DNA from: an uncultured Erysipelotrichales bacterium
Lineage (GTDB): Bacteria > Bacillota_I > Bacilli_A > Erysipelotrichales > Coprobacillaceae
Direction: 5' to 3'
Assembly (NCBI GenBank): GCA_910579135.1
Contig: CAJTTM010000056.1
Span: forward strand, 1-9,385
Length of the DNA: 9,385 nucleotides
Shown: positions 1-7,281 of the stretch, in pieces
How the letters are laid out: the number at the start of each line of letters is the position of its first letter
Numbering within the stretch: position 1 is the first letter of the stretch
The notes under the pieces: model-generated
Databases searched by the model: none
What the model saw: only the letters and a program-made list of their open reading frames with translations
What the model was told of the DNA's origin: nothing
Translations under genes and position numbers: made by a program

Positions 1-13
1 GTCCTTTTTTGAT

Positions 14-53
14 AGACTGTATTAATATTTTATTTCGTTACAGCCTCTTTTTT
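14..53 (+). terminator. Possible plus-strand terminator at the left edge
   Basis: AGACTGTA (14-21) can pair with TACAGCCT (39-46) with one A.C mismatch across a 17-nt loop, followed by C and a T-run (48-53). The T-run lies on the plus-strand side, so it would serve a plus-strand gene entering from the left and converging on the M16 peptidase gene. Read in the minus direction the stem is slightly better (G.U instead of A.C) but no U-tract follows it. The large loop and mismatch make this a weak call. Confidence 0.25.
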
Positions 54-2889
54 ATATAAGTGATTGTATTGTAGTAAATAAATCTTTATTTTCATTAATA
101 TCATCTTCATTGCCAATCACACAATAAGAGGAATGATTTAACATATCTTCTATTATTAAAGCAAGATCTTTAATATCATCAAGAGACATATTAATAGTAT
201 CTTGTCTTACTTGATTAAGAAAATCTTCATCAATTTCCATCATATATCTATTAAAACTAATAATTGCGATTTGATGATTAGATAAAACATTTTCTCTTTC
301 GTTGATTGTACCAATAATATATTGTTGTAGAGTTCTTTCATCAACATTCAAGTTTTTGATATAATCAAGACATTTCTTATAGACATCTAAAGATTCTTTT
401 AAATGAGGATCACGATAAGAAATAAGTGATAACATATTATAGTTATTATCTAAAGCAAAGCATCCATAAGCTCCACCTTTAACTCTAATATGATGCCATA
501 GGTAATCACATTTTAATATATGTTGTAATGTTTGATAAGCAGCAATCTTAGAATCATCTACATGACTATATCCACTTAATGCAACATAATTGACTTGTGA
601 AGGTATTGTATAGGCCTTATAAGATTCTTTCTTTGAAAGAGTTGGAATATACATAATAGATGTTTCACTATCATCTAAAGCTTTTAATAAGCTTTCTAGA
701 GAACAAATCACTTTATCATAAGAATCCTTTTCTCCTGCATAAGAAATAATTAAATGCTTTTTATTAAAAATCTTAACAGTAAGATTAGAGAAAATCTTAT
801 TAAATTCTTCAATATCAAAATGATCTAATAAATCACAAATAAAATGATAATACCCTAAATAATCCATTTTATCCAAATAATAATCAGATAAACAGAAATC
901 TTTTCTAGACTCATGATAAGCAATACTATGAGCATTATTCATAAATTGAGATTCTAAAGAAGCTTTTTCTTGAACTAAAACTTCTTTAATACGTTTTGAA
1001 TTATTAAACTTAGAATTAAATATCGTTTCATTAATAAATGAAATAGCATCTTCAACTTCATGGTACAAAAATTTTGTATTTATCTCAAAACAAGGTTTAG
1101 TTATCATCTTTCTATAAGCATCATAGATTGCAGTACTATAACCAATACCACCTGTATGCATGAAAATTTCATTACTTAGATCAGAATAAGAATAATTATT
1201 AGTATCAACCATACCTAATATAACACTAAGAAGTGATGCGTAAGGTAATAAATCAAGTGATAAATATCTAAGATCAAAATTAAATTTAAGATAACCAATT
1301 CCTTTTGTATCTAAATTATGATAAAGAAGTTTTATACCTTCAATATCTTTTTCTTCATTAACGCTAGATTGAACCTTGGAAGGTAAATCTTCTTTTGATA
1401 GAATAGGAATACAATTAATAATACTTTCGTCTTCTTCACTATCTTGATAATCAATAAGTTCTAAGCAATCATTATTAATTTGTTGTTTTTGTTCATCTGT
1501 TAATTTTTGATAAATAGTATTTAACTCTTCTTCAAAACCATCTATATCTTGAGACGGTAATAATGATAAACATGAAGAAACACCTGATAATAATTTTTTT
1601 GCATAACTTTCAAATTGATAATTTTTAATTAAATCTTCTAATTCTTTTAATGTTTTTTGAGCTTCTAATAATTCAAAGATATTATCTTCATGATAAAGCC
1701 ATTTTAATAAAATTTGTTGATTTAAAGATAATCCTTTAGGAGTACTAGATTCTAACTCTCGATATTGAAATTGTAACATATGAAGTGCTGCAAGAACTTT
1801 ATTTTCATCAAGGGATAAATGTTCAATATTTTCTTTAACAATTTCAAAAAATCTTTCTTTTTTCTCTTCTTTTGCATTCTTACATATAATACTAAAGCTA
1901 GGAGCATTAGCATTAAGAGTAATTGAAGTATAGACATCTTGTCCAATGTCCTCATCAAGTAATTGAGTTCTTATTTTAGCTCCTTGAGAAGAAACTAATG
2001 CATAATCAATAATTTCCATAACCATAAGATCTAATAAAGAATGTTTATGTGAAAAAATAGTACTATAACTAAAATAAGCATAATCTTCATTAGAATAATA
2101 AGTATTATCACTTTTCTCTATTGGTTTATATTCTAATGGATATTGATATTTTTTATAATCTAATGCTTTGTAATGAGACAAATAGTTTTTATCTAAATAA
2201 TCCAATCTTTCTTCAACATCAATATCACCATATATAAATAATAAACATTGAGATGGATGATAATGTTTTTTATAAAAGTCACAAAATTCTTCATAACTTA
2301 AATCAACAATAGCTTTTGGTTTACCTCCTGAATGATAAGCAAAACAGCTATTAGGATATAATGCTTTCTTAATATAATATTCTAATAAATAATCAGGAGA
2401 AGCCATGTATCCTTTCATTTCATTAAATACAACACCATTATAAAACAAACCTTCTTCATCTATTTCATAATGCCATCCTTCTTGCATAAAGATCTTTTTA
2501 TTTTCTATTGCAAGAGGATGAAAAACAGCATCTAAATAAACATCCATCAAATTATTAAAATCTTTATCATTCATACTTGCGACTGGGAATACTGTCATGT
2601 CATCATAAGTCATTGCATTTAAGAATGTATTCATAGATCCTTTCATTAATTCTACAAAAGGATCCTTTAAAGGATATTTCTTTGAACCACATAATAAAGA
2701 ATGTTCAATTATATGAGGAATCCCTTTATCATTAGTGACAGGAGTAGGAAAACAAGCAGAAAAGACTTTATTTTTATCATTATTAGAAATAATAACAACA
2801 GTTGCTTGAGATTGATTATGTTTATAAACATATCCAATTCCTTGATGCTCCTTTAATTCAACAGTTTCTAATAAGCTATAATTATTCAT
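52..2889 (-). CDS. M16C family zinc metallopeptidase (PreP/Cym1-like, insulinase superfamily)
   Basis: This 945-residue protein is a clamshell peptidase expected to degrade short unstructured peptides in the cytoplasm; no signal peptide is visible. The inverted zinc motif HxxEH is HIIEH at residues 59-63, where H59 and H63 bind zinc and E62 is the catalytic base. The third zinc ligand is E157 in GVVFNEMKG, a context typical of the M16C (PreP) subfamily. The C-terminal half carries the substrate-binding Arg/Tyr pair of the family in RVKGGAYG (R802, Y808). The length is close to the usual 950-1000 residues and all catalytic parts are present, so it is probably active. An AGGAGG site lies 5 nt before the ATG. 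The ATG overlaps by 8 nt the end of an upstream thioredoxin-reductase-like pseudogene, so the two were once translationally coupled. Its cellular substrates cannot be read from the sequence. Confidence 0.93.
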   Translation of the reverse strand: MNNYSLLETVELKEHQGIGYVYKHNQSQATVVIISNNDKNKVFSACFPTPVTNDKGIPHIIEHSLLCGSKKYPLKDPFVELMKGSMNTFLNAMTYDDMTVFPVASMNDKDFNNLMDVYLDAVFHPLAIENKKIFMQEGWHYEIDEEGLFYNGVVFNEMKGYMASPDYLLEYYIKKALYPNSCFAYHSGGKPKAIVDLSYEEFCDFYKKHYHPSQCLLFIYGDIDVEERLDYLDKNYLSHYKALDYKKYQYPLEYKPIEKSDNTYYSNEDYAYFSYSTIFSHKHSLLDLMVMEIIDYALVSSQGAKIRTQLLDEDIGQDVYTSITLNANAPSFSIICKNAKEEKKERFFEIVKENIEHLSLDENKVLAALHMLQFQYRELESSTPKGLSLNQQILLKWLYHEDNIFELLEAQKTLKELEDLIKNYQFESYAKKLLSGVSSCLSLLPSQDIDGFEEELNTIYQKLTDEQKQQINNDCLELIDYQDSEEDESIINCIPILSKEDLPSKVQSSVNEEKDIEGIKLLYHNLDTKGIGYLKFNFDLRYLSLDLLPYASLLSVILGMVDTNNYSYSDLSNEIFMHTGGIGYSTAIYDAYRKMITKPCFEINTKFLYHEVEDAISFINETIFNSKFNNSKRIKEVLVQEKASLESQFMNNAHSIAYHESRKDFCLSDYYLDKMDYLGYYHFICDLLDHFDIEEFNKIFSNLTVKIFNKKHLIISYAGEKDSYDKVICSLESLLKALDDSETSIMYIPTLSKKESYKAYTIPSQVNYVALSGYSHVDDSKIAAYQTLQHILKCDYLWHHIRVKGGAYGCFALDNNYNMLSLISYRDPHLKESLDVYKKCLDYIKNLNVDERTLQQYIIGTINERENVLSNHQIAIISFNRYMMEIDEDFLNQVRQDTINMSLDDIKDLALIIEDMLNHSSYCVIGNEDDINENKDLFTTIQSLI

Positions 2890-3338
2890 TTAAACCTCCT
2901 AAATATTCAATTGCACTATGTGCAGCTATATTACCCTCACCTAATGCTTTAGTAATTTGATATGGTAAACCAGTATTATCACCACATGCAAAACATCCAG
3001 CTAAATTTGTTTCCATCTTTCTATTCACAACAATATGACCATTATTCATCTCTAATCTCTTTAATCTTATCATTAACAACAATAACATTGTCATTCTTTA
3101 TTTTAGAATCTTTAAATAATGGAAAATAATAAACTGTTTTCGCAAGATTTGCGAGGTAATCAACTTCTAACTCCTTTTCAATACTACCACAAACAACTAC
3201 AATAGTACAATCTTTATATAAATTTCTATCACAAGTTGCACAATAGCTTACACCTCTTCCAATAATCATAATGCTTATCCTTTTCTTATTTTCTAGCATG
3301 ATAATAAAAAATGATCTTATATACACAAATATTTTCAT
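2882..3338 (-). pseudogene. Decayed thioredoxin-reductase-like flavoprotein gene (3' remnant, frameshifted)
   Basis: Two out-of-frame pieces of one gene remain. The upstream piece (3042-3338) contains GRGVSYCATCD, the redox-active CxxC of the TrxB fold, followed by the start of the second nucleotide-binding domain. Similarity begins near 3269; the residues encoded further upstream do not look like TrxB. The downstream piece (2882 to about 3060) encodes the C-terminal FAD-contact segment, with NGHIVV, METNLAGCFACGD and a TKALGEGNIAAHSA-like tail. The first FAD-binding half (about 115 residues, including the expected N-terminal GxGxxG) is missing. About 40 residues are also missing between the pieces, with a frame change at 3048-3060. 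The usual NADPH motif GxGxxA is replaced by VVVCGSIEKE, which recalls pyridine-nucleotide-independent (ferredoxin-linked) reductases. No functional product is possible. Its tail still contains the ribosome binding site of the M16 peptidase gene. Confidence 0.85.
2895..2900 (-). promoter_or_regulatory. Ribosome binding site of the M16 peptidase, inside the pseudogene tail
   Basis: A perfect AGGAGG (minus strand) lies 5 nt before the peptidase ATG and within the last codons of the decayed flavoprotein reading frame (encoding LGGLNE-stop). It fixes the peptidase start at 2889. It also explains why this end of the dead gene would be kept. Confidence 0.8.
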
Positions 3339-3365
3339 ATAATTAAAGAAATATCTTTTATCCTC

Positions 3366-3394
3366 TTTTCATAAAACTAAAAAAATGTTAAATT
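3366..3394 (+). promoter_or_regulatory. Candidate promoter of the DHH phosphoesterase gene
   Basis: TTTTCA (3366-3371) and TAAATT (3389-3394) are separated by 17 nt and match the sigma-A boxes at four of six positions each. They lie about 30 nt before the ATG. The region is so AT-rich that such matches arise easily by chance. I saw no clearly better candidate on either strand of this divergent gap, including for the pseudogene-peptidase unit. Confidence 0.3.
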
Positions 3395-3426
3395 AAAGTA
3401 GAAAAAGTTATTAACGGAGAAAAACA

Positions 3427-4425
3427 ATGAAAAGAGAAGATATTAATCAATTATTTGAATTATTAAAAGGACATAAAGTTTATATACAAACACATAATTT
3501 TCCTGATCCTGATGCAATTGGAAGTGCTTATGGTTTACAACAATTATTAAAATATCACGGAATTGAAAGCTGTCTTTGTTATGTAGGTAATATTGAAAGA
3601 ATTTCTTTACAAAGTATGATCAAGATGTTACCTATTCAGTTTGCATCACAAGATGAGATTATGAATATGAACAGTAATGATTATGTTGTGACAGTGGATG
3701 GACAAAAACATAATACAAATTTAACAGATTTACCTGGTGATGAAGTAGCATGTATTGATCATCATCCTACTGTTTTTGAATGTAATTATAAATATAAGGA
3801 TGTAAGAATTGTAGGTTCTTGTAGTACTCTTATTACTCAATATTTTATAGAAACAAAAACACCAATGAGTGAAGATGTGGCAACTGCTTTATTATATGGA
3901 TTACAGATTGATACTGATAACCTTACAAGGGGAGTAACACCTGTAGATATTGATGTGTTCCCATATTTATATAGTCGTGCTAATCATCAAAAGATTTTTT
4001 ATATTAATAAAAGTTCTATGGAGTTAAGTGATTTAAAAGCATATGGTGCTGCCATTGAAAATATACATTTATATGAATCAATTGGTTTTGCATGTATTCC
4101 TTTTGATTGTCCAGAAGCTTTAATTGCGATGGTTGCAGATTTTATACTTGATTTGCAAGAAATTAATTTTTGTATTATTTATTCATATAGAACAACTGGT
4201 ATTAAGTTCTCTATTAGAAGTGGTGAACCAGAAGTTTTAGATGCTGGTGCTATTTCTTATGATGCATTATCTTCTTTAAACGGAAATGGTGGAGGTCATG
4301 CGACTATGGCTGGTGGATTTTTATCATATAATGAATTAAAACAAACAGGAGCTTCAAAAGATCATTGGGATGGTATTATTGAAGAAGCATTTTTAAATTA
4401 TTTAAAGAAAAAAGATAATATTTAA
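3427..4425 (+). CDS. DHH/DHHA1 family phosphoesterase (NrnA/RecJ-like)
   Basis: This 332-residue protein is a two-domain, metal-dependent phosphoesterase. The N-terminal DHH domain shows HNFPDPDAIGSA (H23, D27, D29), VTVDGQ (D91), the signature DHH at 111-113 and QIDTDN (D162/D164), which together make the two-metal site. The C-terminal DHHA1 domain ends in the substrate-binding glycine-rich GNGGGHATMAGG (286-297). The family includes NrnA (nanoRNase and pAp phosphatase), GdpP-type cyclic-di-AMP hydrolases and RecJ. With no membrane, PAS or GGDEF segment and this length, a soluble nanoRNase or pAp/pApA-type activity is the best guess, but sequence alone does not settle the substrate. GGAG at 3416-3419 lies 7 nt before the ATG. 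The gene is monocistronic: it diverges from the pseudogene and ends in a hairpin shared with the convergent aminotransferase gene. Confidence 0.92.
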   Translation: MKREDINQLFELLKGHKVYIQTHNFPDPDAIGSAYGLQQLLKYHGIESCLCYVGNIERISLQSMIKMLPIQFASQDEIMNMNSNDYVVTVDGQKHNTNLTDLPGDEVACIDHHPTVFECNYKYKDVRIVGSCSTLITQYFIETKTPMSEDVATALLYGLQIDTDNLTRGVTPVDIDVFPYLYSRANHQKIFYINKSSMELSDLKAYGAAIENIHLYESIGFACIPFDCPEALIAMVADFILDLQEINFCIIYSYRTTGIKFSIRSGEPEVLDAGAISYDALSSLNGNGGGHATMAGGFLSYNELKQTGASKDHWDGIIEEAFLNYLKKKDNI

Positions 4426-4449
4426 AAAGGTTGTATCAACAACCTTTTT
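4424..4449. terminator. Bidirectional intrinsic terminator between convergent genes
   Basis: An 11-bp perfect stem (4424-4434 with 4439-4449) has a 4-nt loop, a GGTTG/CAACC core, and A/T ends that give a T-run on either strand. It begins within the stop codon of the DHH gene and ends one base before the stop codon of the aminotransferase gene, so it can end transcripts from both sides. Confidence 0.88.
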
Positions 4450-4450
4450 A

Positions 4451-5620
4451 TTATCCTCTTATCTTTTTAACAAATTCTGCAATCTTCTCTGTTGCATATT
4501 TAAGTTCTTCTAAGCTATATGCATATGAAACTCTGATAAATCCTTCTCCTGCTAGTCCAAATGCTGTACCTGGTACACAAGCTATTTTTTGATCATTTAA
4601 TAATTGTTCACAGAATTCATCAGATGTTAGACCTGTTGATTTAATACAAGGGAATACATAGAAAGCTCCTTGTGGTTTAAATGTTTCTAATCCCATATCA
4701 TTAAATGCTTTAACACAGAAGTTTCTTCTTGCTTTATATGAATCTCTCATTTTTAAAACTTCATCATAACAATGTCTTAATCCTTCGACTGCTCCATATT
4801 GAGGAGCAGTAGGTGCTGACATAATGATATATTGATGAATTTTAAGCATAGCTTTAGAGAATGTTGGATTAGATAAGACATATCCTAATCTCCATCCAGT
4901 CATCGCAAATGCCTTTGAAAAACCACTAATAATAATACATTGATCTTTGATTTCTTCAAATGAAGCTATTGAACAAAACTCATCTTCATAACTTAATTCT
5001 CCATATATTTCATCAGATACAACAATAATACCTGACTCTTTTATAATTGGTATTATTTTTTCATAATCTTCTTTCGTCATAAGTCCACCTGTTGGATTAG
5101 ATGGATAGTTAAGAAGAATTGCTTTTGTTTTAGGTGTTATAGCTGCTTTAAGTAACTCTGGAGTTAATTTAAACTGATCTTCATGTCTTAATGTAATTGG
5201 TACTGGTACTCCCCCAGATAACTCTACACCTGGTGTATAAGCAACATATCCAGGATCTAATACAATCATTTCATCACCTGGATTTAATATTGCTCTTAAA
5301 GTAATATCAATACCTTCAGAACCACCTACAGTAACAATACACTCTGATTCAGGATTATATGAAACATGAAATCTTCTTTCATAATAATCGCAAATCTCTT
5401 TTCTTAATTCTATTAAACCTCGATTTGCAGTATAAAAAGTTCTTCCTTTTTCAATAGAATAAATTGCTGCTTCTCTAATAGCCCAAGGAGTTGCGAAATC
5501 TGGTTCCCCTACCCCTAAAGAAACAACACCTTCCATACTAGAAGCTAAATCAAAAAATTTTCTAATTCCACTAGGTTTAATAAGTTTAGCTCTATCACTC
5601 AATAATTTATCATAATCCAT
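4451..5620 (-). CDS. PLP-dependent class I/II aminotransferase
   Basis: This 389-residue fold-type I transaminase would be a cytoplasmic enzyme exchanging an amino group between an amino acid and a 2-oxo acid. Visible motifs, in order, are GVGEPDF (36-42, substrate loop), NYPSNPTG (N175 contacts PLP), SDEIY (D203 binds the pyridine nitrogen, Y206 the PLP hydroxyl), SGFSKAFAMTGWR (K236 forms the Schiff base) and FIRVSYA (R363 binds the substrate carboxylate). It resembles the aspartate/aromatic and PatA-like aminotransferases of Firmicutes; the natural substrate cannot be fixed from these motifs. The start codon overlaps the stop of the upstream Lrp/AsnC gene (TAATG), so the two are co-transcribed and probably translationally coupled. 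That pairing suggests control by an amino acid. All catalytic residues are intact. Confidence 0.95.
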   Translation of the reverse strand: MDYDKLLSDRAKLIKPSGIRKFFDLASSMEGVVSLGVGEPDFATPWAIREAAIYSIEKGRTFYTANRGLIELRKEICDYYERRFHVSYNPESECIVTVGGSEGIDITLRAILNPGDEMIVLDPGYVAYTPGVELSGGVPVPITLRHEDQFKLTPELLKAAITPKTKAILLNYPSNPTGGLMTKEDYEKIIPIIKESGIIVVSDEIYGELSYEDEFCSIASFEEIKDQCIIISGFSKAFAMTGWRLGYVLSNPTFSKAMLKIHQYIIMSAPTAPQYGAVEGLRHCYDEVLKMRDSYKARRNFCVKAFNDMGLETFKPQGAFYVFPCIKSTGLTSDEFCEQLLNDQKIACVPGTAFGLAGEGFIRVSYAYSLEELKYATEKIAEFVKKIRG

Positions 5621-6111
5621 TATGGAGTCACCACCAATCTACTGTCTTTACCATCTTCATCTTCAATCAATACAACTCCATTATTTTTATATTGTTTTAA
5701 TACAAAAAATGTTGTTGTCCCTGTTACACCATTTAAACAAGCTAATTTACTTGCTACAAAGTGAGCAACTTCTTGCATTGTCTTACCTTTTACAATCGCA
5801 ACAAATTCAAATTCACCGCTTAATAAATACATTGTATCAACTTCATCAAATTTATAGATATGTCCTGCAATACGATCATATCCATATTCTCTTTCAGGAT
5901 TAGCATTAATTTGAATCAATGCAGTCACTATATCTGTATTCGTTTTATCCCAATTGACAATTGTATGATATCCACAAATAACCTTCTTTTGTTCTAATTC
6001 TGTTAATTTATTAACAATGTTATCTTTGCTTTCATCTAAGGCGGCCGCTAGATCTGTAATCTTCGTTCTTGCATTTTTTTGTAATAATGTTAATAATAAT
6101 CTCTCGTCCAT
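5620..6111 (-). CDS. Lrp/AsnC family transcriptional regulator
   Basis: This 163-residue protein has an N-terminal winged helix-turn-helix (about residues 4-45, starting MDERLLLTLLQKNARTKITD, with the recognition helix near 27-40). A C-terminal RAM/ligand-binding beta-alpha-beta domain follows (about 62-140, containing LLSGEFEFVAIVKGKT and the VTGTTTFFVLKQY strand). Family members form octamers or similar assemblies and sense amino acids. The last 20 residues are charged and look like a free tail. AAAGGAGA (6119-6126) lies 7 nt before the ATG, and a good promoter lies further upstream. The gene leads an operon with the aminotransferase and shares a divergent control region with the lactonase gene; autoregulation is likely but is inference. 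The segment encoding DLAAAL is unusually GC-rich, but it is in frame and fits the protein. Confidence 0.93.
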   Translation of the reverse strand: MDERLLLTLLQKNARTKITDLAAALDESKDNIVNKLTELEQKKVICGYHTIVNWDKTNTDIVTALIQINANPEREYGYDRIAGHIYKFDEVDTMYLLSGEFEFVAIVKGKTMQEVAHFVASKLACLNGVTGTTTFFVLKQYKNNGVVLIEDEDGKDSRLVVTP

Positions 6112-6142
6112 ACCACTATCTCCTTTATATTTGATATTTATT

Positions 6143-6171
6143 ATTATATATTTTTTATTTGTATTAGTAAA
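6143..6171 (-). promoter_or_regulatory. Sigma-A promoter of the lrp-aminotransferase operon
   Basis: On the minus strand TTTACT (6166-6171) and a perfect TATAAT (6143-6148) are separated by 17 nt. The -10 box ends 31 nt before the lrp ATG, leaving room for a short leader with the AAAGGAGA site. Box identity and spacing are good even for an AT-rich region. Confidence 0.65.
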
Positions 6172-6184
6172 TAGATTTGTAATA
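6157..6184 (+). repeat. Short direct repeat across the divergent promoters (possible regulator site)
   Basis: ATTTGTATTA (6157-6166) and ATTTGTAATA (6175-6184) match at nine of ten positions and start 18 bp apart. One copy covers the plus-strand -35 region. The second lies just upstream of and into the plus-strand -10, and next to the minus-strand -35. Lrp/AsnC proteins often bind several AT-rich sites, so this may be an operator. The sequence is AT-rich enough that chance remains plausible. Confidence 0.3.
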
Positions 6185-6188
6185 TGAT
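6159..6188 (+). promoter_or_regulatory. Candidate promoter of the lactonase gene
   Basis: TTGTAT (6159-6164) and TATGAT (6183-6188) are 18 nt apart, and the -10 box ends 27 nt before the ATG. The -35 is weak but the -10 matches TATAAT at five of six positions. Its core interleaves with the lrp promoter, so polymerase could rarely occupy both at once. Confidence 0.45.
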
Positions 6189-6215
6189 AAAATATTTTTA
6201 GAAAGGAGTTTTACA

Positions 6216-7247
6216 ATGAAAACGTTTTATATAGCTAGTTATGGTAAAAATAAAGATAAGGGAATTTATACTCTTACTTTAAATGAAGAAAATTTAGAAA
6301 TGAATTTGATTGAACATATAGAAACTGTTGATTATCCTTCTTATATAATTTGTAGTCATCATAATTTATATGTCTCATATAAAAATGCTGGCGTTGAAAA
6401 TAATGGTGGTGGCATTGGAAGTTTTTCTATCTATAATGATAAATTAATATTAAATAATAATTATAATTCTAGTGGTCGTTCTTATACTCACCTATGTACT
6501 GATGAAAAGGGAAAATATATTTTTGCAGCTAATTATCATTTTGGAGCAACTGCTTCTTATCGACTAGAAAATAAATCAATCAAAGAAAAAATATGCGCAG
6601 TTAGACATAAAGGAAGAGGTCCTGATTTATTAAAGAGACAAACAGCTCCTCATGCTCATAATGTAGGGATAACTCCTGATAAGAAATTTGTGTATTCTGT
6701 AGATTTAGGTGCTGATAAAGTCTTTATGTATCATTATGATAATGGAGTTTTAAGGGAAGCTTCAGATCGTACTTTAAATGTTGTTCCTGGTTCTGGTCCA
6801 AGGCATATGATTTTTTCTAGAGATGGAAGATTTGCTTATTTAGTTAATGAAATTTCTAATACGATTATGGTTTATAAATATAATGAAGGTTATTTTAATC
6901 TTGTTCAAGCTGTTTCTAGTATTCCAAGACACTTTAAAGGATTTTCAAGTGCTTCTGCTATAAGAATGACTTCTACAGGTGAACATTTATTTGTATCTAA
7001 TCGTGGACATGATAGTATTGCATTATATCGTATTAACCAAGAAACTGGAAAGATATCATTATTATATATGATACATACTGGAAAAGAACCTAGAGATTTT
7101 AATATTTATAATGATCAATTTTTAATTGTTGCTGCTCAAGGTGATAATAAACTTCAGATTATGACTTTTGATGAAGAAAATGAAAAATTGTTAATAAGTC
7201 CTAGTGAAATAGGAATCCCCGCACCTGTTTGTGTTGCTTTTGAATAA
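6216..7247 (+). CDS. Lactonase family protein (seven-bladed beta-propeller, 6-phosphogluconolactonase-like)
   Basis: This 343-residue protein matches the YbhE/YkgB lactonase family in length (about 330-350) and repeat pattern. Successive blades each end in an aromatic/hydrophobic strand such as FVYSVD, FAYLVN, LFVSNRG and FLIVAAQ. Conserved active-face motifs are TAPHAHNV (H146, H148), GSGPRHM (R196, H197), LVNEISNT (N211, E212), VSNRGHDSI (R263, H265) and TGKEPRDF (R293). Family members hydrolyse 6-phosphogluconolactone in the oxidative pentose phosphate pathway or related sugar lactones. No glucose-6-phosphate dehydrogenase or phosphogluconate dehydrogenase gene is next to it here, so the substrate is uncertain. 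No signal peptide is seen. AAGGAG (6203-6208) lies 7 nt before the ATG. It is transcribed divergently from lrp and ends in a hairpin shared with noc. Confidence 0.9.
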   Translation: MKTFYIASYGKNKDKGIYTLTLNEENLEMNLIEHIETVDYPSYIICSHHNLYVSYKNAGVENNGGGIGSFSIYNDKLILNNNYNSSGRSYTHLCTDEKGKYIFAANYHFGATASYRLENKSIKEKICAVRHKGRGPDLLKRQTAPHAHNVGITPDKKFVYSVDLGADKVFMYHYDNGVLREASDRTLNVVPGSGPRHMIFSRDGRFAYLVNEISNTIMVYKYNEGYFNLVQAVSSIPRHFKGFSSASAIRMTSTGEHLFVSNRGHDSIALYRINQETGKISLLYMIHTGKEPRDFNIYNDQFLIVAAQGDNKLQIMTFDEENEKLLISPSEIGIPAPVCVAFE

Positions 7248-7250
7248 CTT

Positions 7251-7278
7251 AAAAGGAAGAATTTGATTTCTTCCTTTT
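7251..7278. terminator. Bidirectional intrinsic terminator between lactonase gene and noc
   Basis: AAAAGGAAGAA (7251-7261) pairs perfectly with TTCTTCCTTTT (7268-7278) across a 6-nt loop, with T-runs on both strands. It starts 4 bp after the lactonase stop and ends 3 bp before the noc stop, so one element can serve both convergent genes. Confidence 0.85.
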
Positions 7279-7281
7279 ATT

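Noticed and set aside
1752..1958. Open frame of 68 residues on the minus strand inside the M16 peptidase gene
   Set aside because: It lies entirely within the real peptidase frame, its composition is a poly-Leu/Lys artefact of AT-rich sequence, and no independent ribosome binding site is apparent.
3270..3338. Residues before GRGVSYC in the upstream pseudogene frame as a genuine N-terminus
   Set aside because: They do not resemble the FAD-binding start of thioredoxin reductases (no GxGxxG) and no strong ribosome binding site precedes them. They are more likely intergenic sequence that happens to be open.
3042..3338. A short stand-alone CxxC redox protein
   Set aside because: The adjoining frame continues with the missing C-terminal part of the same thioredoxin reductase family, so decay of one gene explains both pieces better than a new small protein.
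5622..5903. Open frame of 93 residues on the plus strand opposite the lrp gene
   Set aside because: Antisense shadow of a clear Lrp/AsnC gene, with Leu/His/Gln-rich composition typical of reverse-frame translation.
6041..6055. GCGGCCGC followed by AGATCT, resembling a cloning-vector polylinker in AT-rich DNA
   Set aside because: It is in frame and encodes part of DLAAAL in the helix-turn-helix of the Lrp/AsnC protein, with normal family sequence on both sides. No other vector sequence is present, so chance use of GC-rich alanine codons is the simpler explanation.
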